The translations under genes and the position numbers were made by a program. From Alphaproteobacteria bacterium (GTDB lineage Bacteria > Pseudomonadota > Alphaproteobacteria > Caulobacterales > Aquidulcibacteraceae), in contig JAPLOL010000065.1 of NCBI GenBank assembly GCA_026400735.1, forward strand, positions 1-35,876: 35,876 bases of DNA, written 5' to 3'. This document shows, piece after piece, positions 1 through 7,047 of the stretch (positions are counted from its first letter, which is position 1; the number at the start of each line of letters is the position of its first letter). The notes beneath the pieces are model-generated. The model ran no database searches, had not been told where the DNA came from, and saw only the letters and a list, made by a program, of their open reading frames with translations.

Positions 1-2
1 GG

Positions 3-509
3 CCCGAGCGCCGCAACGCCGTGAAGGTTTTGCTGCTGCTCGACATCGGCGGTTCGATGGATTCACACATCAAGCTTTGCGAGGAGCTGTTCAGCGCCGC
101 GCGCACCGAATTCAAGAGCCTCGAATTCTTCTACTTCCACAATTGCCTCTATGAGAGCGTGTGGAAGGATAACCGCCGCCGTCACGACGAAAAAACGCTC
201 ACCTGGGACATGCTGCACAAATTCCCGAGCGACTATCGCGTCGTCTTCGTCGGCGACGCCACGATGAGCCCTTACGAAGTCACGTACCCAGGCGGCTCAG
301 TCGAACACTGGAATGAAGAAGCCGGCGCCGTCTGGCTACAGCGCGTCGCGCAAATTTATGAGCGCCTCGTCTGGCTCAACCCAACGCCGCGCGCCCATTG
401 GGACCACACGCCTTCGATCCAAGTGATCCGCGAAGTCATTGGCCCCGACCGCATGTTTCCGCTCACCATCCAAGGTCTCGACGGCGCCATGCGCGAACTC
501 AGCCGCTAG
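3..509 (+). CDS. VWA domain protein, C-terminal part (5' end outside window)
   Basis: The open frame runs in from the window edge. The GTG at 21 is preceded in frame by Pro-Glu-Arg-Arg-Asn-Ala with no stop, so the true start lies upstream. The visible part opens with a hydrophobic strand and DIGGSMD, which matches the metal-binding MIDAS loop of von Willebrand A domains (D-x-S/G-x-S). A second conserved block, VVFVGDATMSP, follows near codon 80 after GTG 21. This resembles the CoxE-like VWA family, which in proteobacteria is often encoded beside a MoxR-type AAA+ ATPase and is thought to help assemble or activate metalloproteins. No partner is visible because the gene is cut. Its stop codon overlaps the stop of the convergent gene at 506-691 through CTAG. 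Confidence 0.75.
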   Translation, partial: PERRNAVKVLLLLDIGGSMDSHIKLCEELFSAARTEFKSLEFFYFHNCLYESVWKDNRRRHDEKTLTWDMLHKFPSDYRVVFVGDATMSPYEVTYPGGSVEHWNEEAGAVWLQRVAQIYERLVWLNPTPRAHWDHTPSIQVIREVIGPDRMFPLTIQGLDGAMRELSR

Positions 510-691
510 TCTTTTTTCTTGTTGCTTTGACTCGAAGCAAACAAAGCGGTGCCCACACCGCAAGCCACGGCGATCAGCGCAAACACCATCGCTAGAGGAA
601 ATTCCTTCTCTTCCGCGGGCGCTTGCGCCGCATAAGCGCTCGCTGACGACATCAAAGTCGCAACAACAACAACCACGCTTTGCTTGAACAT
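506..691 (-). CDS. Small exported single-span membrane protein, unknown function
   Basis: From the ATG at 691 it encodes about 61 residues. An N-terminal hydrophobic stretch with Ala-x-Ala cleavage-like residues (SSASAYAAQA) looks like a signal peptide. A second hydrophobic segment (LAMVFALIAVACGVGTALFA) and a basic tail ending KKKD follow. Two ATG codons sit in tandem (694 and 691). GGAGG at 697-701 lies 2 bases from the first and 5 bases from the second, so 691 is preferred; the upstream TTG at 709 lacks support. No family is recognised. The gene converges on the VWA gene with a 4-base stop overlap. Confidence 0.6.
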   Translation of the reverse strand: MFKQSVVVVVATLMSSASAYAAQAPAEEKEFPLAMVFALIAVACGVGTALFASSQSNKKKD

Positions 692-696
692 CATTT

Positions 697-701
697 CCTC
701 C
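697..701 (-). promoter_or_regulatory. Ribosome binding site deciding the start at 691/694
   Basis: The minus strand reads GGAGGAAATGATG. The strong Shine-Dalgarno core is best spaced (5 bases) for the second ATG. Confidence 0.6.
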
Positions 702-744
702 GCACGCAAACGCTAGCGCGCGGTATCAGCCCCGTCCATGGCTG

Positions 745-1260
745 CTAGCCCGCCCACACCATCTCTGCCGGCCGATAGCCAAGCTCCGTGATCCGCCGCT
801 CGAACGCAGCGCGCATCGCGGGCGTGATCTCGCGCTCGCGCGTCAGCACCCAGAGGTAACGCCCTTCCGGTTCACCGACGATGCTCCACTCATAATTCTC
901 ACCGCGGTCGAGCACCCAATACTTGGCCCAGAACGGCCCGAAGAAACTCACCTCAAGCTTGCCCTCGCCGGCTTCTCCAGCAGGACGCGCGCGTCCACGC
1001 GCAACGCGGCTCTCGCCTCGCTCATCGATGCACGTGTTCACCACCGAGATCAGGCCGTCGTCGCGCACGCCATATTCGGCCGTTGCGCGTTGACAACCTT
1101 CTTCAAAGCTATTTGGCAGCCGCGCCTGCTCGTACCAGGTGCCCAAATACCGGGCCTGATCGATGTAGGCGACCGGCAGCGGGTCGGTGCTCTGGCGGTA
1201 AACGGGATTGGGTGAACACGCGGCCACGAACATGGCGGCGGCAAGGAACATCAGACGCAT
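745..1260 (-). CDS. Lipocalin family lipoprotein (Blc-like)
   Basis: This 171-residue protein starts with a lipoprotein signal (MRLMFLAAAMFVAAC; Cys15 is the lipidation site). It then shows the lipocalin signature YLGTWYEQARLPN (G-x-W motif), a central VVNTCIDERG segment and the typical C-terminal block YLWVLTRE followed by a helix and a YRPAEMVW tail. Outer-membrane lipocalins of this type bind lipids or hydrophobic ligands in the periplasm and are linked to envelope stress. The start at 1260 is chosen because the lipobox follows directly; the longer frame upstream is basic and unlike a signal. It is divergent from the gene at 1325, with 64 bases between them. Confidence 0.88.
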   Translation of the reverse strand: MRLMFLAAAMFVAACSPNPVYRQSTDPLPVAYIDQARYLGTWYEQARLPNSFEEGCQRATAEYGVRDDGLISVVNTCIDERGESRVARGRARPAGEAGEGKLEVSFFGPFWAKYWVLDRGENYEWSIVGEPEGRYLWVLTREREITPAMRAAFERRITELGYRPAEMVWAG

Positions 1261-1324
1261 GCATCTGTTACGTCCATCTTGCCGGTTTGGTTCCCTTTTA
1301 GGACAATAGGTCTCGGGGAGTCGG
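1261..1324. promoter_or_regulatory. Divergent promoter region
   Basis: These 64 bases separate the lipocalin start from the serine-hydrolase-like start and must hold both promoters unless one lies inside a coding region. The middle (1290-1312) is locally AT-richer. No clear -35/-10 pair was identified. Confidence 0.35.
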
Positions 1325-2332
1325 ATGGATCGGCGCGCCTTTCTTCTGAGCGCTGCGGCATGCAGTGCGGTGAGCGCTTCAACGGCGCAGGTGGCGCTCG
1401 CCCAAAACACACAACGTTTCGCAACCGCCGCGAGCTATAGCGCGCAGCGCGACGGCGCGAGCTTCCTCGTCGTCCGCCACGGCGTCGTCCTGGCCGAGCA
1501 ATACAGCGCCGGCGGCGCCGAGACGCGCTGGGCCATCGGCATGGGCACCCGCGCCTTTATGCCCTTACTCGCCGCCTCCATGGTCGAAGATCGGCTGATG
1601 ACCTTGGACGAACCCGTCGCCGCAACACTCGGCGATTGGGCCGCTGATCCGGTCAAGAGCACCATCTCGATCCGCGTTCTGCTGAGCGGCGCCAGCGGTT
1701 TGAGCTTCGACGCCGACGGTCCGCACGATCTCGCGACAGCGATCGCGCTTCAGCCTCGCCAAGCGCCAGGCACAGAGTTCAGCGACGATTCCGCCCCCTA
1801 CGTCCTCTTCTCCGAAATCGCGCGCCGTAAGCTCACCGCCCGCGGCCGCGAGCCCGATCCGGCACGCTACCTCACCACGCGCACGCTGCTGCCGATCGGC
1901 TGCGTGCCAATCGGCTGGGCTCGCGCCAGCGACGGCCTTGCGCGCTTCGATGACGGCGCAGCCGTCTCCGCGCGCGGCTGGGCGCAAGCGGGCGAGCTCA
2001 TTCGCCGCCAAGGCGTCTGGCGCGCACAGCAACTCGCAAGCGCCAACGCTTTAGGCGAAGCAATCCGTGGATCGTTCGCGGAGTCACGCGCGGGGTTTGG
2101 TCTGTGGCTCGCAGGGCGCGGACGCGGCCGCGACAACTTTGCGATCGACACTGATCTGTGGCGCGCCAACTCGCCGGCGCCGATCGATCTCGCCATGGCA
2201 GCCGGACAAGGCGGTCAACGCCTCTACCTCGCACCCACGGATGGTTTGGTGATTGTACGCCAAGCACGTTCGCTCACGAGTTCGTCGTGGTCTGACGCGC
2301 AATTCCTATCGTTGATCTGGCGCGATCTTTGA
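1325..2332 (+). CDS. Exported beta-lactamase-fold serine hydrolase homologue, catalytic residues apparently lost
   Basis: This 335-residue protein has a twin-Arg-like leader (MDRRAFLLSAAAC...) followed by the layout of class C beta-lactamase/6-aminohexanoate-dimer hydrolase-like proteins: a first helix block, LMTLDEPVAATLGDW, ISIRVLLSGASGLSFD, and a late GQGGQRLYLAPTDGLVIV strand that matches the third active-site region. The block that normally carries Ser-x-x-Lys reads RWAIGMGTRAF (69-78) and has neither the Ser nor the Lys. The Tyr-x-Asn block is replaced by EFSDDSAPY (151-159). The fold is probably kept and hydrolysis probably lost; a binding or scaffold role is possible. A near-perfect hairpin overlaps the stop codon. 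Confidence 0.7.
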   Translation: MDRRAFLLSAAACSAVSASTAQVALAQNTQRFATAASYSAQRDGASFLVVRHGVVLAEQYSAGGAETRWAIGMGTRAFMPLLAASMVEDRLMTLDEPVAATLGDWAADPVKSTISIRVLLSGASGLSFDADGPHDLATAIALQPRQAPGTEFSDDSAPYVLFSEIARRKLTARGREPDPARYLTTRTLLPIGCVPIGWARASDGLARFDDGAAVSARGWAQAGELIRRQGVWRAQQLASANALGEAIRGSFAESRAGFGLWLAGRGRGRDNFAIDTDLWRANSPAPIDLAMAAGQGGQRLYLAPTDGLVIVRQARSLTSSSWSDAQFLSLIWRDL

Positions 2333-2361
2333 GCGGCGCAGCGCACGTGCGCCGCGCCGCT
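2332..2361. terminator. Hairpin between convergent genes, probable bidirectional terminator
   Basis: A 30-base near-perfect palindrome, with arms AGCGGCGC / GCGCCGCT, one A-C mismatch and an ACGT centre, starts on the last base of the upstream stop codon. It is followed by TTAAAGCTCTT on the plus strand. It lies between the stops at 2332 and 2370, so it can serve both genes. Confidence 0.6.
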
Positions 2362-2369
2362 TAAAGCTC

Positions 2370-2675
2370 TTAGTCCTTTGAACGGATCAACAGGCCGCCG
2401 ATGAGGCCGAGGATGCCGCCACCGGCAGCGCCGGTGATCAAGTTGGCGAGATGCGCGCCGTTCTCACCATCGATGAGATTGCTCCACATGTTCGTGATGC
2501 CGCCAACCGCTTCGACGTTCGCGCCAGCATAGCCGGCGGCGATGCCACCGATCGCGCCGATCACGGTGCGGCCCACAAGTCCGCCGCCGCCGCGCGTCAC
2601 CGCGCCCAGAATATTGCCGCCGATCGCGCCGCCCAGCGCTTGCACGGCGTATGGCAGGATAGTCGCCCAATCCAT
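2370..2675 (-). CDS. Gly-rich hydrophobic membrane protein, unknown function
   Basis: The 101 residues comprise a first segment rich in small residues (ALGGAIGGNILGAVTRGGGGLVG), a second (VIGAIGGIAAGYAGANVEAVGG), a polar middle (MWSNLIDGENGAH) and a final GAAGGGILGLIGGLLIRSKD. Repeated GxxxG-like spacing suggests tightly packed membrane helices, as in glycine-zipper proteins. AAGGGGAAG lies a few bases before the ATG and supports the start. No named family is recognised. It is convergent with the serine-hydrolase homologue. Confidence 0.65.
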   Translation of the reverse strand: MDWATILPYAVQALGGAIGGNILGAVTRGGGGLVGRTVIGAIGGIAAGYAGANVEAVGGITNMWSNLIDGENGAHLANLITGAAGGGILGLIGGLLIRSKD

Positions 2676-2973
2676 GTTGCTTCCCCTTACCTGGCGCGGA
2701 TACAGATCCCGCGACGGTGGCGAAGGATACGAGTTCCCGAGAAATCCACAACGAAGATTGCTGCGCCGTAATATGAGTTTCGACCTCTAGTTCGCGCGCG
2801 CCGCATGTTGCGAATGCTTTGTCCCCCGGACAGGCGACTGATGTCCCAGCGATACAAAGGGACCACTCTGTAATCTTCCCTTCATCTTATGCACATTTGC
2901 GTGCGGCCATCGCGATGCCCGCACGTGACGCTCGTGTTAAAGCGGCGGCCACTATCGCGATTGGCCCCCCACC
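2676..2973. other. Intergenic region between divergent genes
   Basis: About 300 bases lie between the Gly-rich protein start and the TIR-like gene start. The stretch around 2750-2900 is less GC-rich than its surroundings. I see no convincing ORF, RNA gene or strong repeat. Promoters for both flanking genes should be here. Confidence 0.4.
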
Positions 2974-3738
2974 ATGATCGACATCATCACAGTCAGCACC
3001 CACGACGCCAAAAAACTGGCGGCCGAATTGGTGCGTCTGTTGGAAGCCGAAGAGCACACCGTGCGCATGCTGGTGGGCCGCCAATCGCAAGTGGCGATCG
3101 AAGACGCCAAATCCTCGCGCGACGCTGTGCTGATCATTTGGTCGGAAGACGCGCCGAGCCAAACCTACATGCGCGAGTGGCTGCGCCAGATCGATGCGGC
3201 GCGCCTCATTGAGATCGCCACAGCGCCAGGATGGCCTGAGCGCAAAGACCGCAAGTCGCCCGTGATCGATTTCAGCTCATGGCGCGGCGAGCGCGGCGGA
3301 CGCGCATGGAATACCTTGAGCGATCGCTTGAAAACCGTTGCGCGCGGGATCGAGCCGCCAAAGCCACCTGCACGTCATGCGGCGATTGCACTTGGCATAG
3401 TCAGCGTCGCAATCGTCGGCGTTGCCGCGAGCGTGCGCGATCACTTGGCGCTCGCGCCCGAGACTGCCGCGGCCGCGCCACAAGAGCAGATCGTGCAACT
3501 CGAAGCGCCGACAGACGCCGTCGGCGGCGCGCTTTACGCGACAGAGCCAGGATCAATTGATGATCTCACTGCGCTCGCGCCAGTGCGCTTGCTGAACACG
3601 CAGCAAATTCACATGGCCCCGATCGAACTCACCCGCGTGAACCTCGATCCAATCCCTGAGGTTCGCGACCCAACTTTGATCGAACGCCTGCAAGGCGCAT
3701 TGTCACGCGAAGAGTCCGAACAAACGGGCGGCAACTAG
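2974..3738 (+). CDS. Membrane-anchored TIR-like domain protein
   Basis: 254 residues. Residues 1-125 resemble a TIR/SEFIR fold: a first strand (MIDIITVSTHDAKKLAAELVRLLEAEEHTV), a strand DAVLIIWSEDAPS (50-62), and S62-x-x-Y-x-x-E68 in the place where TIR NADases carry S-x-x-W-x-x-E. One transmembrane helix (about 136-153) follows the basic RHAA. A roughly 100-residue acidic, low-complexity tail would lie in the periplasm if the N-terminus is cytoplasmic. Bacterial TIR domains either hydrolyse NAD or act in protein contacts; which applies here cannot be told. The assignment rests on pattern and could be wrong. The stop overlaps the convergent Nudix gene by CTAG at 3735-3738. Confidence 0.5.
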   Translation: MIDIITVSTHDAKKLAAELVRLLEAEEHTVRMLVGRQSQVAIEDAKSSRDAVLIIWSEDAPSQTYMREWLRQIDAARLIEIATAPGWPERKDRKSPVIDFSSWRGERGGRAWNTLSDRLKTVARGIEPPKPPARHAAIALGIVSVAIVGVAASVRDHLALAPETAAAAPQEQIVQLEAPTDAVGGALYATEPGSIDDLTALAPVRLLNTQQIHMAPIELTRVNLDPIPEVRDPTLIERLQGALSREESEQTGGN

Positions 3739-4199
3739 CCCACGCCGCCACGCCGCCCGCGCACCCAATGCATGATCGCCCATGCATGCGATTCATGGCG
3801 CATCTTCAGCAGCGCTTCCGCAGGGCTCATCCAAACTAAAGCGTGGTCGGGCTCAGTCGGCGCGCCATCGTCAGCCGAAAGCTCAACCTCATAGAATGAC
3901 GCCAGCGAATTGCGCGGCTCACTCTTATTGAGCCAATACTGCCCAGCGCGGCCAATCACCCGCGTCGGCCATACCGTCAGCCCCGTCTCTTCCTGAAACT
4001 CGCGCATCAACGCCGCGGCCTCGTCCTCGTCGGCTTCAATGCCGCCGCCTGGCAGATCGTATTCGTACGGCGCTTTCTTGCCGATCTGCACGATGGCGAT
4101 ATTGGCCTCGCCGCGCGGACAAATGCCGTAAGCGCTCATGCGCTCCTGATACGTCAAACCGGATTGTGTCTGGCCGAACTGCAGGGCGAAGCGGGTCAT
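3735..4199 (-). CDS. Nudix hydrolase
   Basis: 154 residues from the ATG at 4199. The full Nudix box G-x5-E-x7-REFQEETGL is present (GGGIEADEDEAAALMREFQE...), so Mg-dependent cleavage of a nucleoside diphosphate linked to another group is expected. The substrate is not evident. The start at 4199 is preferred over 4265 because the extra N-terminal 22 residues are Arg/Pro-rich and unlike the family. It is divergent from the SDR pseudogene and convergent with the TIR-like gene. Confidence 0.85.
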   Translation of the reverse strand: MTRFALQFGQTQSGLTYQERMSAYGICPRGEANIAIVQIGKKAPYEYDLPGGGIEADEDEAAALMREFQEETGLTVWPTRVIGRAGQYWLNKSEPRNSLASFYEVELSADDGAPTEPDHALVWMSPAEALLKMRHESHAWAIMHWVRGRRGGVG

Positions 4200-4276
4200 A
4201 CGGCGCGATATAGCGCGATGCCGTGGGCGTGGCGACAAGTGTTGAGGCCCCAGCCCGGGCGCCATAAGCAGCCTTC

Positions 4277-4917
4277 ATGCAAGTTCGCCTCAACCCAGTG
4301 ACGCTCATTACCGGCGCCGGCTCAGGCATCGGCGCGGGCTGCGCGCAGGACCTGGCGCGAAAATCCACAGGCGGCCTCTTGCGGGCCGATAGCGACGATG
4401 CCGCGCTCGGAACGTTGGCCGACGAACTCGACGCCGCCGGCGTGTCCCCCGAGCGCATCTCCACCCTCGCCTTTGACGTCACCGACATGGCGCGCTGGAC
4501 CCAGGCCGCGACCTTCATCCAAGCCCAATACGGCCAAATTCGCAGGGCGGCGCCATCGTCGTCACCACCTCAGCCGCCGCTATTAAAGCCGAGCCACTCG
4601 CGCCAAATTCCGCGCCGGGCCTCCTGCAAGTGATGCGCGCCGCCTCACGCGAAGCCGCGCACAGCAACGTCCGCATCAACGCCATCGCCCCCGGCGGCGC
4701 CGATACGCCAATGTGGAATTCGATGTCCTGGTTTCAGGATCTCGTGCGCGAGACCGGAAACGAAAGCACCGCGTTCGACAAGATCGCGCAGATGCAACCG
4801 CCGATCGCACGCTATGCACAAGGCGGCGACGTCGCGCGCCTCATAGTCATGTTGCTTGCGGAAGAAGCGCCAATTACGGGAGCCACCCTTGTCGTGGACG
4901 GCGGCGGGGCGCTGTGA
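4277..4917 (+). pseudogene. Short-chain dehydrogenase/reductase, internally deleted and frameshifted
   Basis: The first frame begins at 4277 with a good Rossmann start (TLITGAGSGIGAG) and DVTD, then runs into unrelated Ser/Pro-rich residues after about codon 90 and stops at 4633. SDR homology resumes one frame earlier from about 4546 (GGAIVVTTSAAAIKAEP), continues through RINAIAPGGADTPM, and ends in ITGATLVVDGGGAL at 4917. The joined product would be about 210 residues instead of about 250. The NNAG region is missing, and the Y-x-x-x-K site has decayed to a NSAPG sequence. This is best read as a deletion near 4540-4550 that shifted the frame, in a gene already losing its active site. Confidence 0.8.
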
Positions 4918-4954
4918 TCGGATTAGCCCCACGCGATTCGGCGGGGTCATTTCA

Positions 4955-5305
4955 ATGCTTTCGATTTTCCAGCGCTTCCTCAACTTCGATCGGCTCATCG
5001 GCCCGACGCTGGTGAAGCTCGTCTACTATGTCGGCCTCGCTGCCATTGTGCTTGGCGCCATAGGCGTGTTGCTCGCGGCTTTGATGACGATCTTCACCGG
5101 CGATTTCCCGAAAGGCATCGTGCAATTGATCATCGCGCCGTTGGTCGTCGCGGTCGGTCTCATCTATTGGCGCTTTATGTGCGAGCTCTTCATGCTCGCC
5201 TTCCGCGGCTACGAACGTCTCGGCCAAGTGCGCGATCTGATGCGCATTGCAGCCGGCCAAGCGCCGCCAGCTTCAGAGCCCGACGAAAATCATCCAGCGT
5301 TCTGA
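4955..5305 (+). CDS. DUF4282 family membrane protein
   Basis: 116 residues from the ATG at 4955. The pattern fits DUF4282: FDRLIGPTLVKLVYYVGL, a first membrane helix (about 22-46), a short loop (TGDFPKG), a second helix (about 54-72), and the signature YWRFMCELFMLAFRGYERL just after it. Function is unknown for the family; it is a small inner-membrane protein. It begins 37 bases after the SDR pseudogene, and its 3' end overlaps the convergent thioesterase by 16 bases. Confidence 0.8.
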   Translation: MLSIFQRFLNFDRLIGPTLVKLVYYVGLAAIVLGAIGVLLAALMTIFTGDFPKGIVQLIIAPLVVAVGLIYWRFMCELFMLAFRGYERLGQVRDLMRIAAGQAPPASEPDENHPAF

Positions 5306-5706
5306 TCGCTCATGAAGCGCGCCGCCAAATCCAACGGCACGCGCTTCATGCGCCGCGTCTGCGCGTCCAGCATCACCCAGTTCGACTTGATTTGCGCTGA
5401 CGGCTTATCCGCGCCCGCCTTGTAAACTTCGACAAAGCGTATCCACGACGGCCCGCGCGGCGCCTCATCGACCCAGGTGCGCACCTCAACATCATCGCCC
5501 AGTTCCAACTGCGCGCGATAGTCGACCTCGTGGCGCACCACCACCCACACATACGCATCCAGCATCTCCGCCGGCGCGCGCGAGCGCCAATGCGCGATCG
5601 CCATCTCCTGCGCGTAGCGCAGATAGACGATGTTGTTGACGTGGCCGAGTTCATCGATGTCGGCGGCAGCGACAGGAAAGCGCTGGATGAATACTTCTGC
5701 GGCCAT
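5290..5706 (-). CDS. Acyl-CoA thioesterase, hotdog fold (4HBT/YbgC-like)
   Basis: 138 residues. The diagnostic N-terminal block DIDELGHVNNIVYLRY carries the catalytic Asp and the His-Val-Asn-Asn motif. VVVRHEVDYRAQLELGDDVEVRTWV and SNWVMLD follow, as in single-domain hotdog thioesterases. It should hydrolyse an acyl-CoA; the chain preference cannot be read from sequence. It is the last gene of a probable NnrU/Hpt/thioesterase operon on the minus strand, with a 22-base gap to the Hpt gene. Confidence 0.85.
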   Translation of the reverse strand: MAAEVFIQRFPVAAADIDELGHVNNIVYLRYAQEMAIAHWRSRAPAEMLDAYVWVVVRHEVDYRAQLELGDDVEVRTWVDEAPRGPSWIRFVEVYKAGADKPSAQIKSNWVMLDAQTRRMKRVPLDLAARFMSDQNAG

Positions 5707-5728
5707 GCGGCCACTTTAGCGCAAAAGC

Positions 5729-6037
5729 CTAGGCCGCCTCAGCGGCGAATTGCTCCAGCGCGCCCAAAGCTTCGTTCAGCGCCACGCGCACGCCGTGCAA
5801 GCCCGCCTCGCTATCCTCGGATGTCTCAGCGGCCTCGCACGCCGCCGCCAGGGCATTCAGCCCAATGCCGCGCGCAGAGCCCTTCAGCGTATGCACCGCC
5901 TCGCGCCAGCCGTTCGCGCTCGCCATCGCGGCGCTCCAGCCTTCAACTTGCATCCGGAAGAGGCCCAAGACCTCGATCTGCAACGCGCGATCCGCGCCGG
6001 TCATGTGATCGAAATGGGCGCGGTCGAGGGTAAGCAT
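5729..6037 (-). CDS. Histidine phosphotransfer (Hpt) domain protein
   Basis: 102 residues, all one Hpt domain. HTLKGSARGIGL carries the phosphorylated His49 in the standard H-x-L-K-G context, and the C-terminal helices follow (LAAACEAAET, VRVALNEALGALEQFAAEA). It relays phosphate between a hybrid kinase receiver and a response regulator. AAGGTGG just before the ATG supports the start. No kinase is adjacent: its operon partners are NnrU-like and thioesterase genes. The hybrid kinases at 7911 and 27988 are possible partners by proximity only. Confidence 0.85.
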   Translation of the reverse strand: MLTLDRAHFDHMTGADRALQIEVLGLFRMQVEGWSAAMASANGWREAVHTLKGSARGIGLNALAAACEAAETSEDSEAGLHGVRVALNEALGALEQFAAEAA

Positions 6038-6067
6038 TGCGCCACCTTCGCGCGCGCGTCCTTAAAG

Positions 6068-6772
6068 TCAGGTTGAGAACGCCGCCACGCCGAACAGCTG
6101 GCGATGGAACAAGGCAATCGCCACGGCGATCGCCACGCCCACCAAGCCGCGCCAACCAATCTCGCCGATCACCAGCTTGTTGCGCCCCTGCACGATCGCC
6201 ACGAACGGCGCATTCGAGGTCACATCCTCGAACTTTTCCCAGCCTTCCGGATCGCGCGCCGCGCCCTTGCGATCGATCGACCGCGCACCAAAAACCGACA
6301 TCAGCGCCAGCGCCCCAAACAGCATCACCGCAAAGCGCTCGCCATTGACCAGCAAGTGCCCCGCGCCCCAAAGCGCCACGCCCCAAAGAAACGGATGGCG
6401 CGTGATCCGCAGCACGCCATACGCCGGCTCAGCCTTCGCCAGCCCTGCCTTTTCAAACCCAGCGAGCGTCGGTCCCGGCGTGAACAGCCCCGTAAACGCC
6501 AGACTCAATCCAAACAGAACAAGCACATAGGCTGCCCACCGCAGCCAGCCCGGCGGATCCCAGAGCGGTGCGTTCAGCGGATCGAACGGGTCAGCCCGCA
6601 TCTGCCCAATGCCGACAATCAGCGCCGTCAACAGCGCCCCTGAGGCCAGCGAAAACAGCCCCCGATACGGCCATTCGCCGATCATGCCCACGATCCGCGC
6701 CCTCAGCCCCGTCGCGGAAATTCCGACATGGATCAGGACAAAACCGGCCAATGCCCAGGCAAACAGGTTCAT
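6068..6772 (-). CDS. NnrU family membrane protein
   Basis: 234 residues from the ATG at 6772, with AAGGAG 6 bases upstream. It is multi-spanning, with membrane segments near the N-terminus, in SLASGALLTALIVGIG, WLRWAAYVLVLFGLSLAFTG, FAVMLFGALALMSVFG and the C-terminus. Conserved loop residues ITRHPFLWGVALWGAGHLL (the R-H-P motif shared with isoprenylcysteine methyltransferase-like proteins) and EGWEKFEDVTSNAPF are typical of NnrU, named from a nitric-oxide-metabolism locus though its function is unclear. It is the first gene of the operon that continues with Hpt and thioesterase. Confidence 0.85.
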   Translation of the reverse strand: MNLFAWALAGFVLIHVGISATGLRARIVGMIGEWPYRGLFSLASGALLTALIVGIGQMRADPFDPLNAPLWDPPGWLRWAAYVLVLFGLSLAFTGLFTPGPTLAGFEKAGLAKAEPAYGVLRITRHPFLWGVALWGAGHLLVNGERFAVMLFGALALMSVFGARSIDRKGAARDPEGWEKFEDVTSNAPFVAIVQGRNKLVIGEIGWRGLVGVAIAVAIALFHRQLFGVAAFST

Positions 6773-6869
6773 GCCCGCTCCTTTCGCGCCCCAGACGGCG
6801 CAATAGTGCATCCCTCGCACACTGGACGCGCGCGCCCAATCCCCCTATGTCCGGGCGCTCGTTTGGTAC

Positions 6870-6945
<76 letters not shown>

Positions 6946-6974
6946 AACTTCACTGCGCGTAGCCCAGCGAAGAA

Positions 6975-7004
6975 TGTCCTCCGAATCCTCGGCGTAGGAG
7001 GACA
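6975..7004 (+). terminator. Stem-loop downstream of tRNA-Lys
   Basis: The 8-base arms TGTCCTCC / GGAGGACA enclose a 14-base loop, 29 bases after the tRNA end. There is no T-run after it. It may be a terminator, a processing signal or part of an intergenic palindromic repeat. Confidence 0.4.
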
Positions 7005-7047
7005 GCGCGCTCCACCCACGAGCTTCGGATGGCTTGCGCCACGCGCT

